Counted from the stretch's first letter, positions 6,890-14,929 are shown. The stretch is DNA of 34,764 nt from Polaromonas sp. (GCA_021153985.1 JAJKJM010000152.1:1-34764), one strand, 5' to 3'. Numbers and translations: made by a program. The notes: generated by a model not told the origin, from the sequence alone.

Positions 6890-8259
6890 GCAGCCACCTG
6901 CAAGGCGTCGAGCATCTCAAAGTGAAGCGGCACCGCTTCACGCGGCACCAGGCAAGACAGTGTGCCCAGCCGCGGCGTAAGCGTGGTGCGCACACCGCCG
7001 CCGCCGGCCGGGCCGCAGCAATACAGCGCGGTGACCTCTCTGGCCAGGCGCTCGGCCTGCGCACGGTCGGCATGGGTGGCGGCGACGCGCAGGCGCACAT
7101 CGCGCGCATCGCCGGCAGGCATCGCGGCCAGCAGCCGGCCCGCATCGTCGCCCATCACACTCTGCACGCCGATAAGGTCCACACGCAGCACCAAATCAGG
7201 CAGCCTCCGGCGCAGCACGTCGGCGGCCAGGCGGGCGCGCGCTTCGGCGCGGGGCCCGGCATAAGAAATCTCCCCTTCGGCCAGCCATCCGCTCTCATGG
7301 CAAACATTGACCTTGAGGCTGGCGGGCCGGGCATGGCCGCGCACGCCAGTCAAGGCCACCCGGTCAGGGCCGGCCACGGCAAGCTGCGCGGCGCTGATGT
7401 CGGCCACCACGTCGGGCGTGAGGTAAGCAGCCGGATCGTGGACTTCATACAGCAGCTGCTCCTTGACGCTGGCCAAGGTCACAGCGCCGCCTGTTCCCGC
7501 CGCCTTGCCGATGACGCAATGGCCGTCGCGGTCGATTTCCGCGATCGGGTAGCCCACGGCGTGCAGGTCCGGCACGTCCTTGTAGCCCGGGTCGGCGAAA
7601 TAGCCGCCGCAGACCTGGGCGCCGCATTCCAGCAGATGGCCGGCCATGGTCGCGCGCGCCAGCCGGTCCCAGTCGTCGGTGCGCCAGCCGAAATGCGACA
7701 TCGCCGGCCCCACCGTGAGCGAAGGATCTGCCACACGCCCGGCCACCACGATTTGCGCGCCAGCGTCGAGCGCGGCGGCGATGGCTTCGGCGCCTATGTA
7801 GGCGTTGGCGCTTACTTTGCGAATGGTGTCCATCGCATCGCCCAGTTGTTCGCGCAGCAGCGAGTCGTGCTGCGCGCCTGATAAATCATCGCCCGCCACC
7901 ACGGCGATGCGTGGCGCGGGCAAGCCCATGCCGGCGGCCATGGCCTGGATGTGCCGCGCCGCCGCCAGCGGATTGGCGGCGCCGAAGTTGCTCACGATGC
8001 GGATGTTGTGCGCCAGGCAGCGCGCCAGCACCGGCCGCAGCATGTCGTCCAGCAGGGGCTCGAAACCCGCTTGCGGGTCGGCCCGGCGGCGCAGCTGCGC
8101 CAGCGCCAGCGTGCGTTCGGCCAGGGTTTCAAAAATCAGGAAGGCCGGCCCGCCCCGCGCGATCAGCGTGTCCACCACCGGCCCGGCGGCGTCGACCCGG
8201 TCGCCGGAGAAGCCGGCGGCGCAGCCGATCAAAAGAGGTGAAGAGGTGGATTCAGCCAT
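6886..8259 (-). CDS. AtuA-family protein (DUF1446), large component
   Basis: A 457-residue AtuA/DUF1446 protein. It starts with the family signature LLIGCAAGFSGDR and has RIVSNFGAANPLAAARHI near residue 90, IVVAGRVADPSLTVGP near 175 and ECGAQVCGGYFADPGYKD near 215. It is the first gene of a three-gene minus-strand operon (AtuA large, AtuA small, Bug receptor) divergent from a LysR regulator. This suggests an inducible uptake and catabolism module for one carboxylate-like compound; that is inference. In P. aeruginosa AtuA belongs to citronellol/geraniol degradation, but the family is wider. The family call is good; the reaction is unknown. Confidence 0.88.
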   Translation of the reverse strand: MAESTSSPLLIGCAAGFSGDRVDAAGPVVDTLIARGGPAFLIFETLAERTLALAQLRRRADPQAGFEPLLDDMLRPVLARCLAHNIRIVSNFGAANPLAAARHIQAMAAGMGLPAPRIAVVAGDDLSGAQHDSLLREQLGDAMDTIRKVSANAYIGAEAIAAALDAGAQIVVAGRVADPSLTVGPAMSHFGWRTDDWDRLARATMAGHLLECGAQVCGGYFADPGYKDVPDLHAVGYPIAEIDRDGHCVIGKAAGTGGAVTLASVKEQLLYEVHDPAAYLTPDVVADISAAQLAVAGPDRVALTGVRGHARPASLKVNVCHESGWLAEGEISYAGPRAEARARLAADVLRRRLPDLVLRVDLIGVQSVMGDDAGRLLAAMPAGDARDVRLRVAATHADRAQAERLAREVTALYCCGPAGGGGVRTTLTPRLGTLSCLVPREAVPLHFEMLDALQVAA

Positions 8260-8298
8260 GGCGGGCAGTAAGAGAGAACCCTGAATTTAGGCCCTGCG

Positions 8299-8353
8299 CA
8301 TTTATTTGTAAAATTGAAACTTCTTATCCATTGATCTGAATTACAAATAAATG
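8299..8353. promoter_or_regulatory. 13-bp perfect inverted repeat in the AtuA/LysR divergent region
   Basis: CATTTATTTGTAA (8299-8311) and TTACAAATAAATG (8341-8353) are exact inverted repeats 29 bases apart. The right arm runs into the LysR ATG at 8351. Two identical sites on the same side of the helix fit a LysR tetramer that represses its own gene and controls the divergent operon. No Shine-Dalgarno sequence precedes the LysR ATG because the arm occupies that space. Confidence 0.5.
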
Positions 8354-9253
8354 GCCCAACCCAACCTTTCCCTGCGGCAGCTGCGCGCCTTTCTGGCCCT
8401 GGCCGACCAGCGCAGCTTCACGCAGGCCGCGGCCACCTGCCACCTGTCGCAGCCGGCTTTCAGCGCGCTGATCCGCACTCTGGAGGGCGAGCTCAACACG
8501 CGCCTCTTTGACCGCGACACGCGCAGCGTGGAGCTGACAGCGGAGGGGCGCCTCTTCGCCTCCTCGGCACGCCGGCTGGTGGGTGATTTCGGCGCCGCCC
8601 TCAGCGACCTGAACGACCATGTGGAGCGCCGCAAGGGCCGGGTGCACATCGCGGCACTGCCTTCGCTGGCGGCGGGCTGGCTGCCCGCGGTGTTTGCCGA
8701 ATTCAGGAAGGCCTGGCCCGGCATCGAGCTGAACCTCAGCGACCTGCTGTCAGATGCCTGCGTTGACCTGGTGCGCAGTGGCAAGGCCGACTTTGCCCTG
8801 GCCTCTACCGGCACCAGCCAGGCGGGCCTGAGCACCCGGCTGGTCTGCACTGACAGGTTTTACCTGGTGTGCCGCAAAGACCACCCGCTGGCGGCGGAGT
8901 CGTCGCCCACGCTCAAAAAACTGGCGCCCTACCCTTTCATCCACATGTCGCGCAACAGCAGCGTGCGGCAGGCGCTAGAGGCGGCGCTGCACCCACTGCA
9001 GGCCAATACCGTGCTCGAGGTCGACCAGCTGGCCACCGCGGCCGGCATGGTCGAGGCCGGGCTCGGCATCAGCGTGGTGCCCGCGCTGACCTTGTTTCAC
9101 TTTGAGCGCAAAACCCTGGTCACCCGACCTCTGGCCACCACCGGCCTGACACGCAAGATTTATCTGGTGCGCCGGCAGGAAGGCAGCCTGTCGGCGGCTG
9201 CGCAGGCCCTGCACGACCTGGTGATTGAAAAGATGAAGGCGGCAAGCGCCTGA
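8351..9253 (+). CDS. LysR-family transcriptional regulator of the AtuA/Bug operon
   Basis: A 300-residue LysR regulator. The N-terminal winged helix-turn-helix (LSLRQLRAFLALADQRSFTQAA, then LSQPAFSALIRTLEGEL) is followed by a substrate-binding domain from about residue 95 (GRVHIAALPSLAAGWLPAV; later LEVDQLATAAGMVEAGLGISVVP, a typical effector-domain stretch). It diverges from the AtuA-Bug operon across about 90 bases and is the natural regulator of that operon. The effector is unknown. The start at 8351 lies inside a perfect inverted repeat and has no Shine-Dalgarno sequence, so translation may be leaderless or weak. No other start upstream looks better. Confidence 0.93.
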   Translation: MAQPNLSLRQLRAFLALADQRSFTQAAATCHLSQPAFSALIRTLEGELNTRLFDRDTRSVELTAEGRLFASSARRLVGDFGAALSDLNDHVERRKGRVHIAALPSLAAGWLPAVFAEFRKAWPGIELNLSDLLSDACVDLVRSGKADFALASTGTSQAGLSTRLVCTDRFYLVCRKDHPLAAESSPTLKKLAPYPFIHMSRNSSVRQALEAALHPLQANTVLEVDQLATAAGMVEAGLGISVVPALTLFHFERKTLVTRPLATTGLTRKIYLVRRQEGSLSAAAQALHDLVIEKMKAASA

Positions 9254-9287
9254 AACGTGCCCCCGGATCAGGGGGAAGAAAAGGCGG

Positions 9288-9343
9288 TTGCTATTAATTT
9301 AATAGCTACTTGTCTATGCCACTATTGGGCTAGAGGCCGATTT
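9288..9343. repeat. Comamonadaceae interspersed repeat, copy B
   Basis: TTGCTATTAATTTAATAGCT (self-complementary GCTATTAA/TTAATAGC) is followed after about 20 bases by GGGCTAGAGGCCGATTTCA. This is the closest of the window copies to the form I know from Polaromonas, Rhodoferax and Acidovorax. It lies between the convergent LysR and gluconokinase genes. Confidence 0.8.
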
Positions 9344-9374
9344 CACGCATAAACCAAGCACCGGGCCGCTTTGG

Positions 9375-9938
9375 TTATGACCTGGCGACGGCATCACTCA
9401 GCCAGGCGGCCGCGCGTTGCGCCAGGACCTCCAGCGGCGCGTCGCCCTCCAGCGTCAGCACGCCCGGTTCGGCCGACGGGTCTTGCAGGGCCTCAAACTG
9501 GCTGGCCACCAGGCTGGGCGGATAGAAGTGGTCGGCCCGCTGGCCCACGCGGCGCAGGGACTCCGCCTGGCTGATGGCGAGGTGCACAAATTTGAGGCCG
9601 TGCGCGGCCTCGCGCAGGCTGTCGCGGTAGCCCGCCTTGAGGGCCGAGCAGGTCAGCACCACGCCGCCCGGGTGGCGCGCCAGTTCAGCGCCCAGTTGCC
9701 GCAGCCAGTCGGCCCGGTCTTCGTCAGTCAGGGGGATGCCTTGCTGCATCTTGAGGATGTTGCCGGGCGGATGAAAGTCATCGCCTTCAATCAGCGGCAG
9801 CCCCAGCTGGTCAGCCACCAGGCGCCCGACCGCCGACTTGCCACAGCCGGCCACGCCCATGACCACCACTCGCACGGGGAATGGGGCCGAGGGAGCATCG
9901 GAGGCAACAGGCGCTTGGGTCGTCGAAACAGGGGGCAT
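9375..9938 (-). CDS. gntK: Gluconokinase
   Basis: A 187-residue cytoplasmic kinase that phosphorylates D-gluconate to 6-phosphogluconate, feeding the Entner-Doudoroff or pentose-phosphate route. Walker A is MGVAGCGKSAVG (about 27-38), followed by the diagnostic EGDDFHPPGNILKMQQGIPLTDEDRADWL and TCSALKAGYRDSLR. HFYPPSLVASQFEALQDP is the family C-terminal signature. ATG 9938 gives a 20-residue extension before the core, longer than in E. coli GntK. The reading to 10013 adds still more and would overlap the region in front of the TfoX gene. No gluconate transporter or dehydratase is adjacent. Confidence 0.93.
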   Translation of the reverse strand: MPPVSTTQAPVASDAPSAPFPVRVVVMGVAGCGKSAVGRLVADQLGLPLIEGDDFHPPGNILKMQQGIPLTDEDRADWLRQLGAELARHPGGVVLTCSALKAGYRDSLREAAHGLKFVHLAISQAESLRRVGQRADHFYPPSLVASQFEALQDPSAEPGVLTLEGDAPLEVLAQRAAAWLSDAVARS

Positions 9939-10003
9939 CCGCAAATTATCGCGGGCAAAGGCCCGCAGCCGCAGGTTTGATGCGCATTTGCTATCGTTAC
10001 GCC

Positions 10004-10528
10004 ATGGCCTCACCTGACAACGATTTTGCGATGTACTGCTGCGAGTTGCTCTCAGGCGTGGGGCCGTGCACGGCCAAACGCATGTTTGGCGGCTACGGCA
10101 TCAGCACCTCGGGCCTGACGCTGGCCCTGGTGGCCGACCTGGGCGGCGGCGACAAGCTGTGGCTGAAAGCCGACGCGGAAACGCGCGGCCTGTATGAAGC
10201 CCAGGGCTGCGAACGCTTCACCTATGAGATGACCCGCAATGGCGTCACGGCACCGCACAGCCTCAGTTACTACGCGGCGCCTGAAGAAGCGATGGAATCA
10301 CCCGCCGTGATGCTGCCGTGGGCGCGCGTGGCGCTGGAGTGCGCGCTGAGGGCCCGTGCGGCCAAAGCGGCCACGGCGCCCAAGGTGAAGAAGCCGAAAA
10401 CGCCAAAGGCGCCGGCGGCCAAAACGGCCAAGATGCCGAAGGCGGCAAAGACGGTCAAAGCAAAGGCCAAAGCCGTCAAACCGGCAAAGACGGCCAAAAC
10501 ACCAAAGCCCCGCACCAGCCGTGCATAA
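10004..10528 (+). CDS. TfoX N-terminal-domain protein with lysine-rich histone-H1-like tail
   Basis: A 174-residue protein. Residues 5-115 form a TfoX_N (Sxy-like) domain: SGVGPCTAKRMFGGYGI, LALVADLGGGDKLWLKADAE, PHSLSYYAAPEEAME and PWARVALECALRA. Residues 119-174 are an Ala/Lys/Pro/Thr tail with 17 lysines in 56 residues (PKTPKAPAAKTAK-type units), like histone-H1-like nucleoid proteins, so DNA or RNA binding is likely. The TfoX C-terminal domain is absent. Sxy/TfoX acts with CRP in gammaproteobacterial competence, but the role of the isolated N domain in betaproteobacteria is not established. ATG 10004 is chosen; ATG 9980 in frame is possible. Divergent from gluconokinase. Confidence 0.85.
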   Translation: MASPDNDFAMYCCELLSGVGPCTAKRMFGGYGISTSGLTLALVADLGGGDKLWLKADAETRGLYEAQGCERFTYEMTRNGVTAPHSLSYYAAPEEAMESPAVMLPWARVALECALRARAAKAATAPKVKKPKTPKAPAAKTAKMPKAAKTVKAKAKAVKPAKTAKTPKPRTSRA

Positions 10529-10531
10529 AAA

Positions 10532-10557
10532 AACCCGCAGCCTTGCGACTGCGGGTT
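10532..10557 (-). terminator. Rho-independent terminator of the DUF2917 gene
   Basis: AACCCGCAG (10532-10540) pairs with CTGCGGGTT (10549-10557) around an 8-base loop. Read on the minus strand the stem is followed by a run of seven U, a standard intrinsic terminator for the DUF2917 gene ending at 10597. On the plus strand it follows the TfoX stop by a few bases but lacks a U-tract. Confidence 0.85.
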
Positions 10558-10596
10558 AACGGCTTTCTCCGGAGTAAAACTGTTGGCGATCTGCGT

Positions 10597-11229
10597 TTAG
10601 ACCAGGTTGGACATGGCCAGCACGTTGTAGTTGTGCGGATGCCGGCGCTGGTCATCCCTGTAGGCGTCAAAGTCGTGGCCGGTGACGTGAGGGCGGGCGC
10701 GGGCGGTGACGAAAACCAGGGCGAGGGGCGTCAATACCGCTTCCACCGCGGCGGCGGCACCCACCACCAGCCCGCGGGCCAGGCGGCCCAGCGCACCGGC
10801 GGCCAGGCCGAAGGCGGCGCGCAGGTCAACCAGGGGCTGCATGACACCGGCGCGCCAGCCGGAAGGCTCTTTCATCTCGGTCACTCCGGCGCAAGCCGTT
10901 GCCGGCTCCCAGCTGAAGTAGGCAGAAGCAGCGTGACCAGCGCTGAAGGACTCCATCACCAGCGACTCACCCGCCCGCAGCGAAAGGCTTTCGCCCCGGC
11001 CGAGGAAGTGGTCGCCGGCGCGGACTTCGATGTCCTGGCTGGCAAAGTCGAAGGTGGCCCAGACCCGGCCATGCGCAATTCGCAACACACCGGCCTGCGA
11101 GGCACGCAGCGTCAGCGCTCGGCCCGCGCCCAGTTTCCAGAAGCCCGCCAGGCCGGCCACGTGGCCGTTGGTGGCGTCTGAAGCCTGTTGCAAGAAACGA
11201 TCTCCTGAGAGGTGAGTTGCGTGGTCCAT
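10597..11229 (-). CDS. DUF2917-containing protein
   Basis: A 210-residue protein whose residues 30-105 match the DUF2917 pattern, a small cupin-like beta region: LGAGRALTLRASQAGVLRIAHGRVWATFD, then DHFLGRGESLSLRAGESLVMES. A C-terminal stretch near 135-185 (GLAAGALGRLARGLVVGAAAAVEAVL, then PLALVFV) is hydrophobic and may form a membrane hairpin or amphipathic helix. The last residues (DDQRRHPHNYNVL) are polar. ATG 11229 has TAGGAGAA upstream; the longer reading to 11301 is rejected. It is divergent from a LysR regulator, a pairing I recall in Comamonadaceae. Function unknown. Confidence 0.82.
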   Translation of the reverse strand: MDHATHLSGDRFLQQASDATNGHVAGLAGFWKLGAGRALTLRASQAGVLRIAHGRVWATFDFASQDIEVRAGDHFLGRGESLSLRAGESLVMESFSAGHAASAYFSWEPATACAGVTEMKEPSGWRAGVMQPLVDLRAAFGLAAGALGRLARGLVVGAAAAVEAVLTPLALVFVTARARPHVTGHDFDAYRDDQRRHPHNYNVLAMSNLV

Positions 11230-11318
11230 GGTGGTTCTCCTAAAGGGCACAAAGTGAGTGATGAGGGTTGAATCATCTCGCCACGGGCTTGCACAGTCCA
11301 ATGAAATCGCGGTAAGCT

Positions 11319-11341
11319 ATTGATTCCATAATCGCATCAAT
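11319..11341. promoter_or_regulatory. LysR-type T-N11-A operator
   Basis: ATTGAT, 11 bases, ATCAAT: a dyad with the classic T-N11-A core of LysR regulators. It lies between the DUF2917 gene and the LysR gene, 50 bases before the LysR ATG. It is probably bound by that regulator to control itself and the DUF2917 gene. Confidence 0.6.
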
Positions 11342-11390
11342 CAATCAGGCCCGAATTGCCCTAATTGGGCGTTTTCACCCCCACACTGTC

Positions 11391-12374
11391 ATGCTCCATT
11401 CACAAACACACCTGCGTTCCCGGCCCATTTCAGCGGGCCAGTTAAGGGCTTTTGAAGCCGTCGCCCGGCACCTCAACTTCCGAGCCGCATCGGAAGAACT
11501 GGCCCTCACGCAATCGGCCGTGAGCCGCCAGATCCAGGGCCTGGAAGAAGACGTCGGCGTGAGCCTCTTTCACCGCCACACCCGCGCCGTGGAGCTCACC
11601 ACCGCCGGCGGCATCCTGCTGCGGGCCGTCACGCCCTCGCTGGAGCGCATTGACAACGCCGTGCGGCAGATACGCCAGACCGCCGGACGCAAGAGCGTGT
11701 CGCTCACCACCTTTGCCTCGTTTGCCTCGATGTGGCTGATTCCGCGGCTGGAGGGCTTTCAGCGCGACAACCCCGATATCGACATCCGGATTGATGCCTC
11801 AGACGTGGCGGTGGACCTGGACATTTCCGACCTGGACCTGGCCCTGCGCTATGCCCCGGCCAGCCACATGCCGCCAGGCGCCATACGCCTTTTCGGCGAA
11901 CAGATCACGCCGGTGATCAGCCCCTGGCTGCTCAAAAGCGGGCCGCGTCTGAAAAAACCCGACGACCTGGCGCAGTTCACCTTGATAGAGGCGGGCGACG
12001 CCCACCAGACGCACCTGGAGTGGTTAACGTGGCGCCGCTGGCTTGAACTGCACGCCAGCCCCAAGCTGGAAGCCAAGCGCTGGCTGTACTTCAATTACGC
12101 CTACCAGATGGTGCAGGCCACGCTGACAGGCCAGGGCGTGGTGCTGGCGCGGCTGCCGCTGATTGCCGAAAGCCTGGCCTCAGGCGACCTGGTGGAGCCC
12201 TTGCCGCAGATGCGCATGGAGTCGCCCATGGCTTACTGGCTGATCATCGGACCCCGCAACGTGGCCCGGCCCGAAGTGCTCGCGTTTTGCAATTGGCTCA
12301 AGGATCAGGCGGCGCAGACGCGGGAGGCCATTGGGGATGGGCCGGATCCGGATACGGTGGATTCGCTGGACTGA
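11391..12374 (+). CDS. LysR-family regulator, GcvA-like
   Basis: A 327-residue LysR regulator. The helix-turn-helix is ISAGQLRAFEAVARHLNFRAASEELALTQSAVSRQIQGLEE (residues about 13-53). The effector domain has GcvA-subfamily features: TTFASFASMWLIPRLEGFQRDNPDIDIRI, DLDLALRYAP and GQGVVLARLPLIAESLASGDLV. The last 20 residues (TREAIGDGPDPDTVDSLD) form an acidic tail. It is divergent from the DUF2917 gene, with a T-N11-A dyad in between that supports autoregulation and control of that gene. Effector and wider regulon unknown. Confidence 0.93.
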   Translation: MLHSQTHLRSRPISAGQLRAFEAVARHLNFRAASEELALTQSAVSRQIQGLEEDVGVSLFHRHTRAVELTTAGGILLRAVTPSLERIDNAVRQIRQTAGRKSVSLTTFASFASMWLIPRLEGFQRDNPDIDIRIDASDVAVDLDISDLDLALRYAPASHMPPGAIRLFGEQITPVISPWLLKSGPRLKKPDDLAQFTLIEAGDAHQTHLEWLTWRRWLELHASPKLEAKRWLYFNYAYQMVQATLTGQGVVLARLPLIAESLASGDLVEPLPQMRMESPMAYWLIIGPRNVARPEVLAFCNWLKDQAAQTREAIGDGPDPDTVDSLD

Positions 12375-12399
12375 TGAAGCCCCGGCCACCCTTCTTACG

Positions 12400-12507
12400 T
12401 CCTCTCCCCCTGGGAGAGGGCGGGGTGAGGCTGGCAGCCTATGTTTGGACGAGGGTTATCGACGGCCGCCGGCCCTCCCCCTAGCCCTCTCCCAGAGGGA
12501 GAGGGAA
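12400..12507. repeat. Inverted pair of CTCTCCC/GGGAGAGGG repeats
   Basis: The left unit (12400-12430, TCCTCTCCCCCTGGGAGAGG then GCGGGGTGAGG) and the right unit (12473-12506) are near-inverted copies of the same element. Each contains its own CTCTCCC...GGGAGAG hairpin. Such REP-like elements are scattered between genes in many proteobacteria. It separates the convergent LysR and deacylase genes and could act as a two-way transcript end. Confidence 0.75.
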
Positions 12508-12539
12508 CTGGACGCGGGAAAGGGAACTGGAAGCGTGTA

Positions 12540-14021
12540 TCAGCCCTGCGCCGTGTGCCGTTTCAACAATCGCCCAGCGCGCGCCTGCACCGTGGCGTTC
12601 GCCGCATCGGCCTTACCAGCCACATACGCCAGCGCACCATTCACAAACACCTTCTCGATGCCTTCCGACAGCGCAATCGGGTCTTCGTACGTCGCCGTGT
12701 CGCGCACGCGGGCCGGGTCCAGCACCACCACGTCGGCATGCCAGCCGGGCTGCAGCTGGCCGCGCTGATGCAAGCGGAAGTTGCGGGCCGACATTCCGGT
12801 CATTTTGTAGATAGCCGTTTCTAGCGAGAAGAGTTTTTGCTCGCGCCAGTAGCGCGCCAGCACGCGCGGGAAGGCGCCCCACAGACGCGGGTGTGGATGC
12901 TGGTCGTGCGGCAGGCCGTCGGAGCCGATCATGGTCAGCGGGTGCGCGATGACGCGTTTGACGTCGTCTTCGTGCATCTGGAAGTAGCAGGCGCCGCCCG
13001 GCTGCAGGCGGCGGCAGGCTTCTTTTTGCTCTACGCCCCATTCATCGGCGATGGAGGCCAGGGTGCGGCCTGTCATCTCGGGGTGCGGGGTGGACCAGCT
13101 CACCAGGATGTCGATCACCCCGTCGACCAGGTCTTCGCGCAGCACGGTGGAGCCGGCGACGTAGGGGTAGACGTCCATGGCCACGGGCTGGCGCGCGGCC
13201 AGCGATTCGATCAGCGGCAGCGTTTGTTTTGTGCGGCCCCAATTGGCAGGCCCGGCGCATTTGTGGTGCGACACGATGAGCGGCACGCCGGCGCTAAAGG
13301 CGGAGTCGCCGGCTTCATGCAGGGCTTCCATGATGTTGGCCATCTCGTCGCGCAGGTGCGTGGTGTAGACGCCGCCAAAGCGCGACACGACGCGGGCCAG
13401 GCGCACCACCTCTTCGGCGGGCGCGGCAAAGGCGGGCTCATAAAACAGGCCTGAAGACATGCCCGCCGCGCCGCCTTCCATACATTGTTCAAGCAGCGCG
13501 CACATGGCGTCGACTTCCGTCGGCGTGGCTGCGCGGGTCAGGTCATCCATACACGCAAAGCGCAAGGTGGTGTGGCCGATCAGCACCGCGACATTGACGG
13601 CGGGCTGCGCGGCAATGACCGCACGCTCATAAGCATCGACAGAATCAAAGCGGAAGGAATCGGCGCCCAGCAAATTCAGCGGCGGCTCGGGTTGCTTCAC
13701 GACAAAGGGTGCCAGCGAAATGCCGCAGTTGCCCGTCACCACGGTGGTAATGCCTTGCGACACCTTGGGCAGCATCTCGGGGTGATTGAGCACGATGGCG
13801 TCGTCGTGCGTGTGCACATCCACAAAGCCAGGCGTGATGGCCAGGCCCGTGCAGTCCACGCGCGTCACATCGCTTTGCGCCAGCCCGTCTGGAAGCTGGC
13901 CCCACAGGCCTTGCCCCACGGCTGCAATGAGGTCGCCCACCAGCAGCACATCACCGGTCACTCCGGCATTGCCCGTTCCGTCAATCACCAGCCCGTTTTC
14001 CAGCAGGGTCGCACGCGTCAT
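12540..14021 (-). CDS. N-acyl-D-amino-acid deacylase (D-aminoacylase)
   Basis: A 493-residue amidohydrolase that removes the acyl group from N-acyl-D-amino acids. The metal and active-site set of the family is present: His70 and His72 (GFVDVHTHDD), Cys99 (GNCGIS), His222 (TTHLRDE), His252 (SHHKCAG) and Asp368 (GSDGLPHD), matching the spacing of the Alcaligenes D-aminoacylase. No signal peptide, so it is cytosolic. Start ATG 14021 overlaps the RpiR-gene stop by four bases (ATGA), so translation is coupled. It is the last gene of the peptide-ABC/deaminase/RpiR operon, which implies that imported compounds are acylated or peptide-linked D-amino acids. Acyl and side-chain preference cannot be read. 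Confidence 0.92.
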   Translation of the reverse strand: MTRATLLENGLVIDGTGNAGVTGDVLLVGDLIAAVGQGLWGQLPDGLAQSDVTRVDCTGLAITPGFVDVHTHDDAIVLNHPEMLPKVSQGITTVVTGNCGISLAPFVVKQPEPPLNLLGADSFRFDSVDAYERAVIAAQPAVNVAVLIGHTTLRFACMDDLTRAATPTEVDAMCALLEQCMEGGAAGMSSGLFYEPAFAAPAEEVVRLARVVSRFGGVYTTHLRDEMANIMEALHEAGDSAFSAGVPLIVSHHKCAGPANWGRTKQTLPLIESLAARQPVAMDVYPYVAGSTVLREDLVDGVIDILVSWSTPHPEMTGRTLASIADEWGVEQKEACRRLQPGGACYFQMHEDDVKRVIAHPLTMIGSDGLPHDQHPHPRLWGAFPRVLARYWREQKLFSLETAIYKMTGMSARNFRLHQRGQLQPGWHADVVVLDPARVRDTATYEDPIALSEGIEKVFVNGALAYVAGKADAANATVQARAGRLLKRHTAQG

Positions 14022-14929
14022 TTGATCTTGCTTTCGTTCACGGCCGTCACGGTGTCCCAATCAAGTTTCGGATAGTGGCGCATATCGACGCCGCGCGTGC
14101 TGAGCACGTCGCGCACACCGCCCAGGCGCTTCACAGCCCGGTCGCCCAGGCGCTGGGCCACCAGCACCGTCAGGATTTCAATCACGGTCAGGTGCACAAG
14201 ATAGGCCTCGGTGCCTACATGCATCACGGGATCGTCGGGCACATGGATGCCCAGCACAATGTCGGCCCGCTTGGCGAGCTCGGTGCCCTGCTGGGTCAGA
14301 GCGATCACGGTCGCGCCTTGTGACTGCGCGACCTCAACCGCCTCCAGCAGCGAGGGCATGCCGCCGACGTGCGAAATCGCAAACACCACGCCCTGCGGGC
14401 TGATGGTGGCGGCCGAGACCAATTGCAGGTGAATGTCCAGGTAGGCATTCGACACCAGGCCCAGCCTGAAGAGCCGCGCCTGCATGTCGGACGCCATAAA
14501 GCTGGAAGTAACGCCGACGCTGTAGCAATCAATGCGGGTAGCGCGCGCGATGGCGTTGGCCGCGGCTTCCACCGCCTTCACACTGAGCTGCGTCTGCACG
14601 CCGCTCACAGCCGTGGCGGCGCCTTTGATGACTTTGGAAATGACCTCTTCGGTGTTGTCATGCAGCTGCACGCGGCGGTGCAGCGGGGAACCGCTGACGG
14701 CCATTTCCTGCGCCAGCGCCAGCTTGAACTCACGCAGTCCGGGGTAACCGAGGTCGCGGCAGGTGCGCATGATGGTGGGCACCGAGCTGCCCGCGCGCTG
14801 CGCCAGTTGCTCAAAACTTTCGTCCAGCACGCGCTGGGGGTCTTGCAGGATCAACTCCAGCACGCTGCGCCGCGAGGTGGGCGCGCTGGCGATGGTGTCG
14901 GCAATTTTGGCAAGAACTTGAGAGGTCAT
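14018..14929 (-). CDS. RpiR/MurR-family regulator with SIS domain
   Basis: A 303-residue regulator. Residues 1-77 form an RpiR helix-turn-helix (SFEQLAQRAGSSVPTIMRTCRDLGYPG, LREFKLALAQEM). Residues about 120-250 are a SIS domain, which usually binds a phosphosugar or similar ligand (IDCYSVGVTSSFMASDMQARLFRLG, GVVFAISHVGGMPSLLEAVE). RpiR proteins often bind palindromes with TGAAA/TTTCA-type arms. Two such palindromes lie between the binding-protein and RidA genes at the head of this operon and are the likely targets. It sits 45 bases downstream of the deaminase gene and is coupled to the deacylase gene. The ligand may be a sugar-phosphate such as a MurNAc derivative or a pathway intermediate; this is unknown. 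Confidence 0.92.
   Translation of the reverse strand: MTSQVLAKIADTIASAPTSRRSVLELILQDPQRVLDESFEQLAQRAGSSVPTIMRTCRDLGYPGLREFKLALAQEMAVSGSPLHRRVQLHDNTEEVISKVIKGAATAVSGVQTQLSVKAVEAAANAIARATRIDCYSVGVTSSFMASDMQARLFRLGLVSNAYLDIHLQLVSAATISPQGVVFAISHVGGMPSLLEAVEVAQSQGATVIALTQQGTELAKRADIVLGIHVPDDPVMHVGTEAYLVHLTVIEILTVLVAQRLGDRAVKRLGGVRDVLSTRGVDMRHYPKLDWDTVTAVNESKIK

Noticed and set aside
10362-10528. Frameshift as the source of the lysine-rich tail of the TfoX-domain protein
   Set aside because: The frame is continuous, the tail has regular Ala/Lys/Pro units typical of H1-like proteins, and it ends at a stop just before a terminator.
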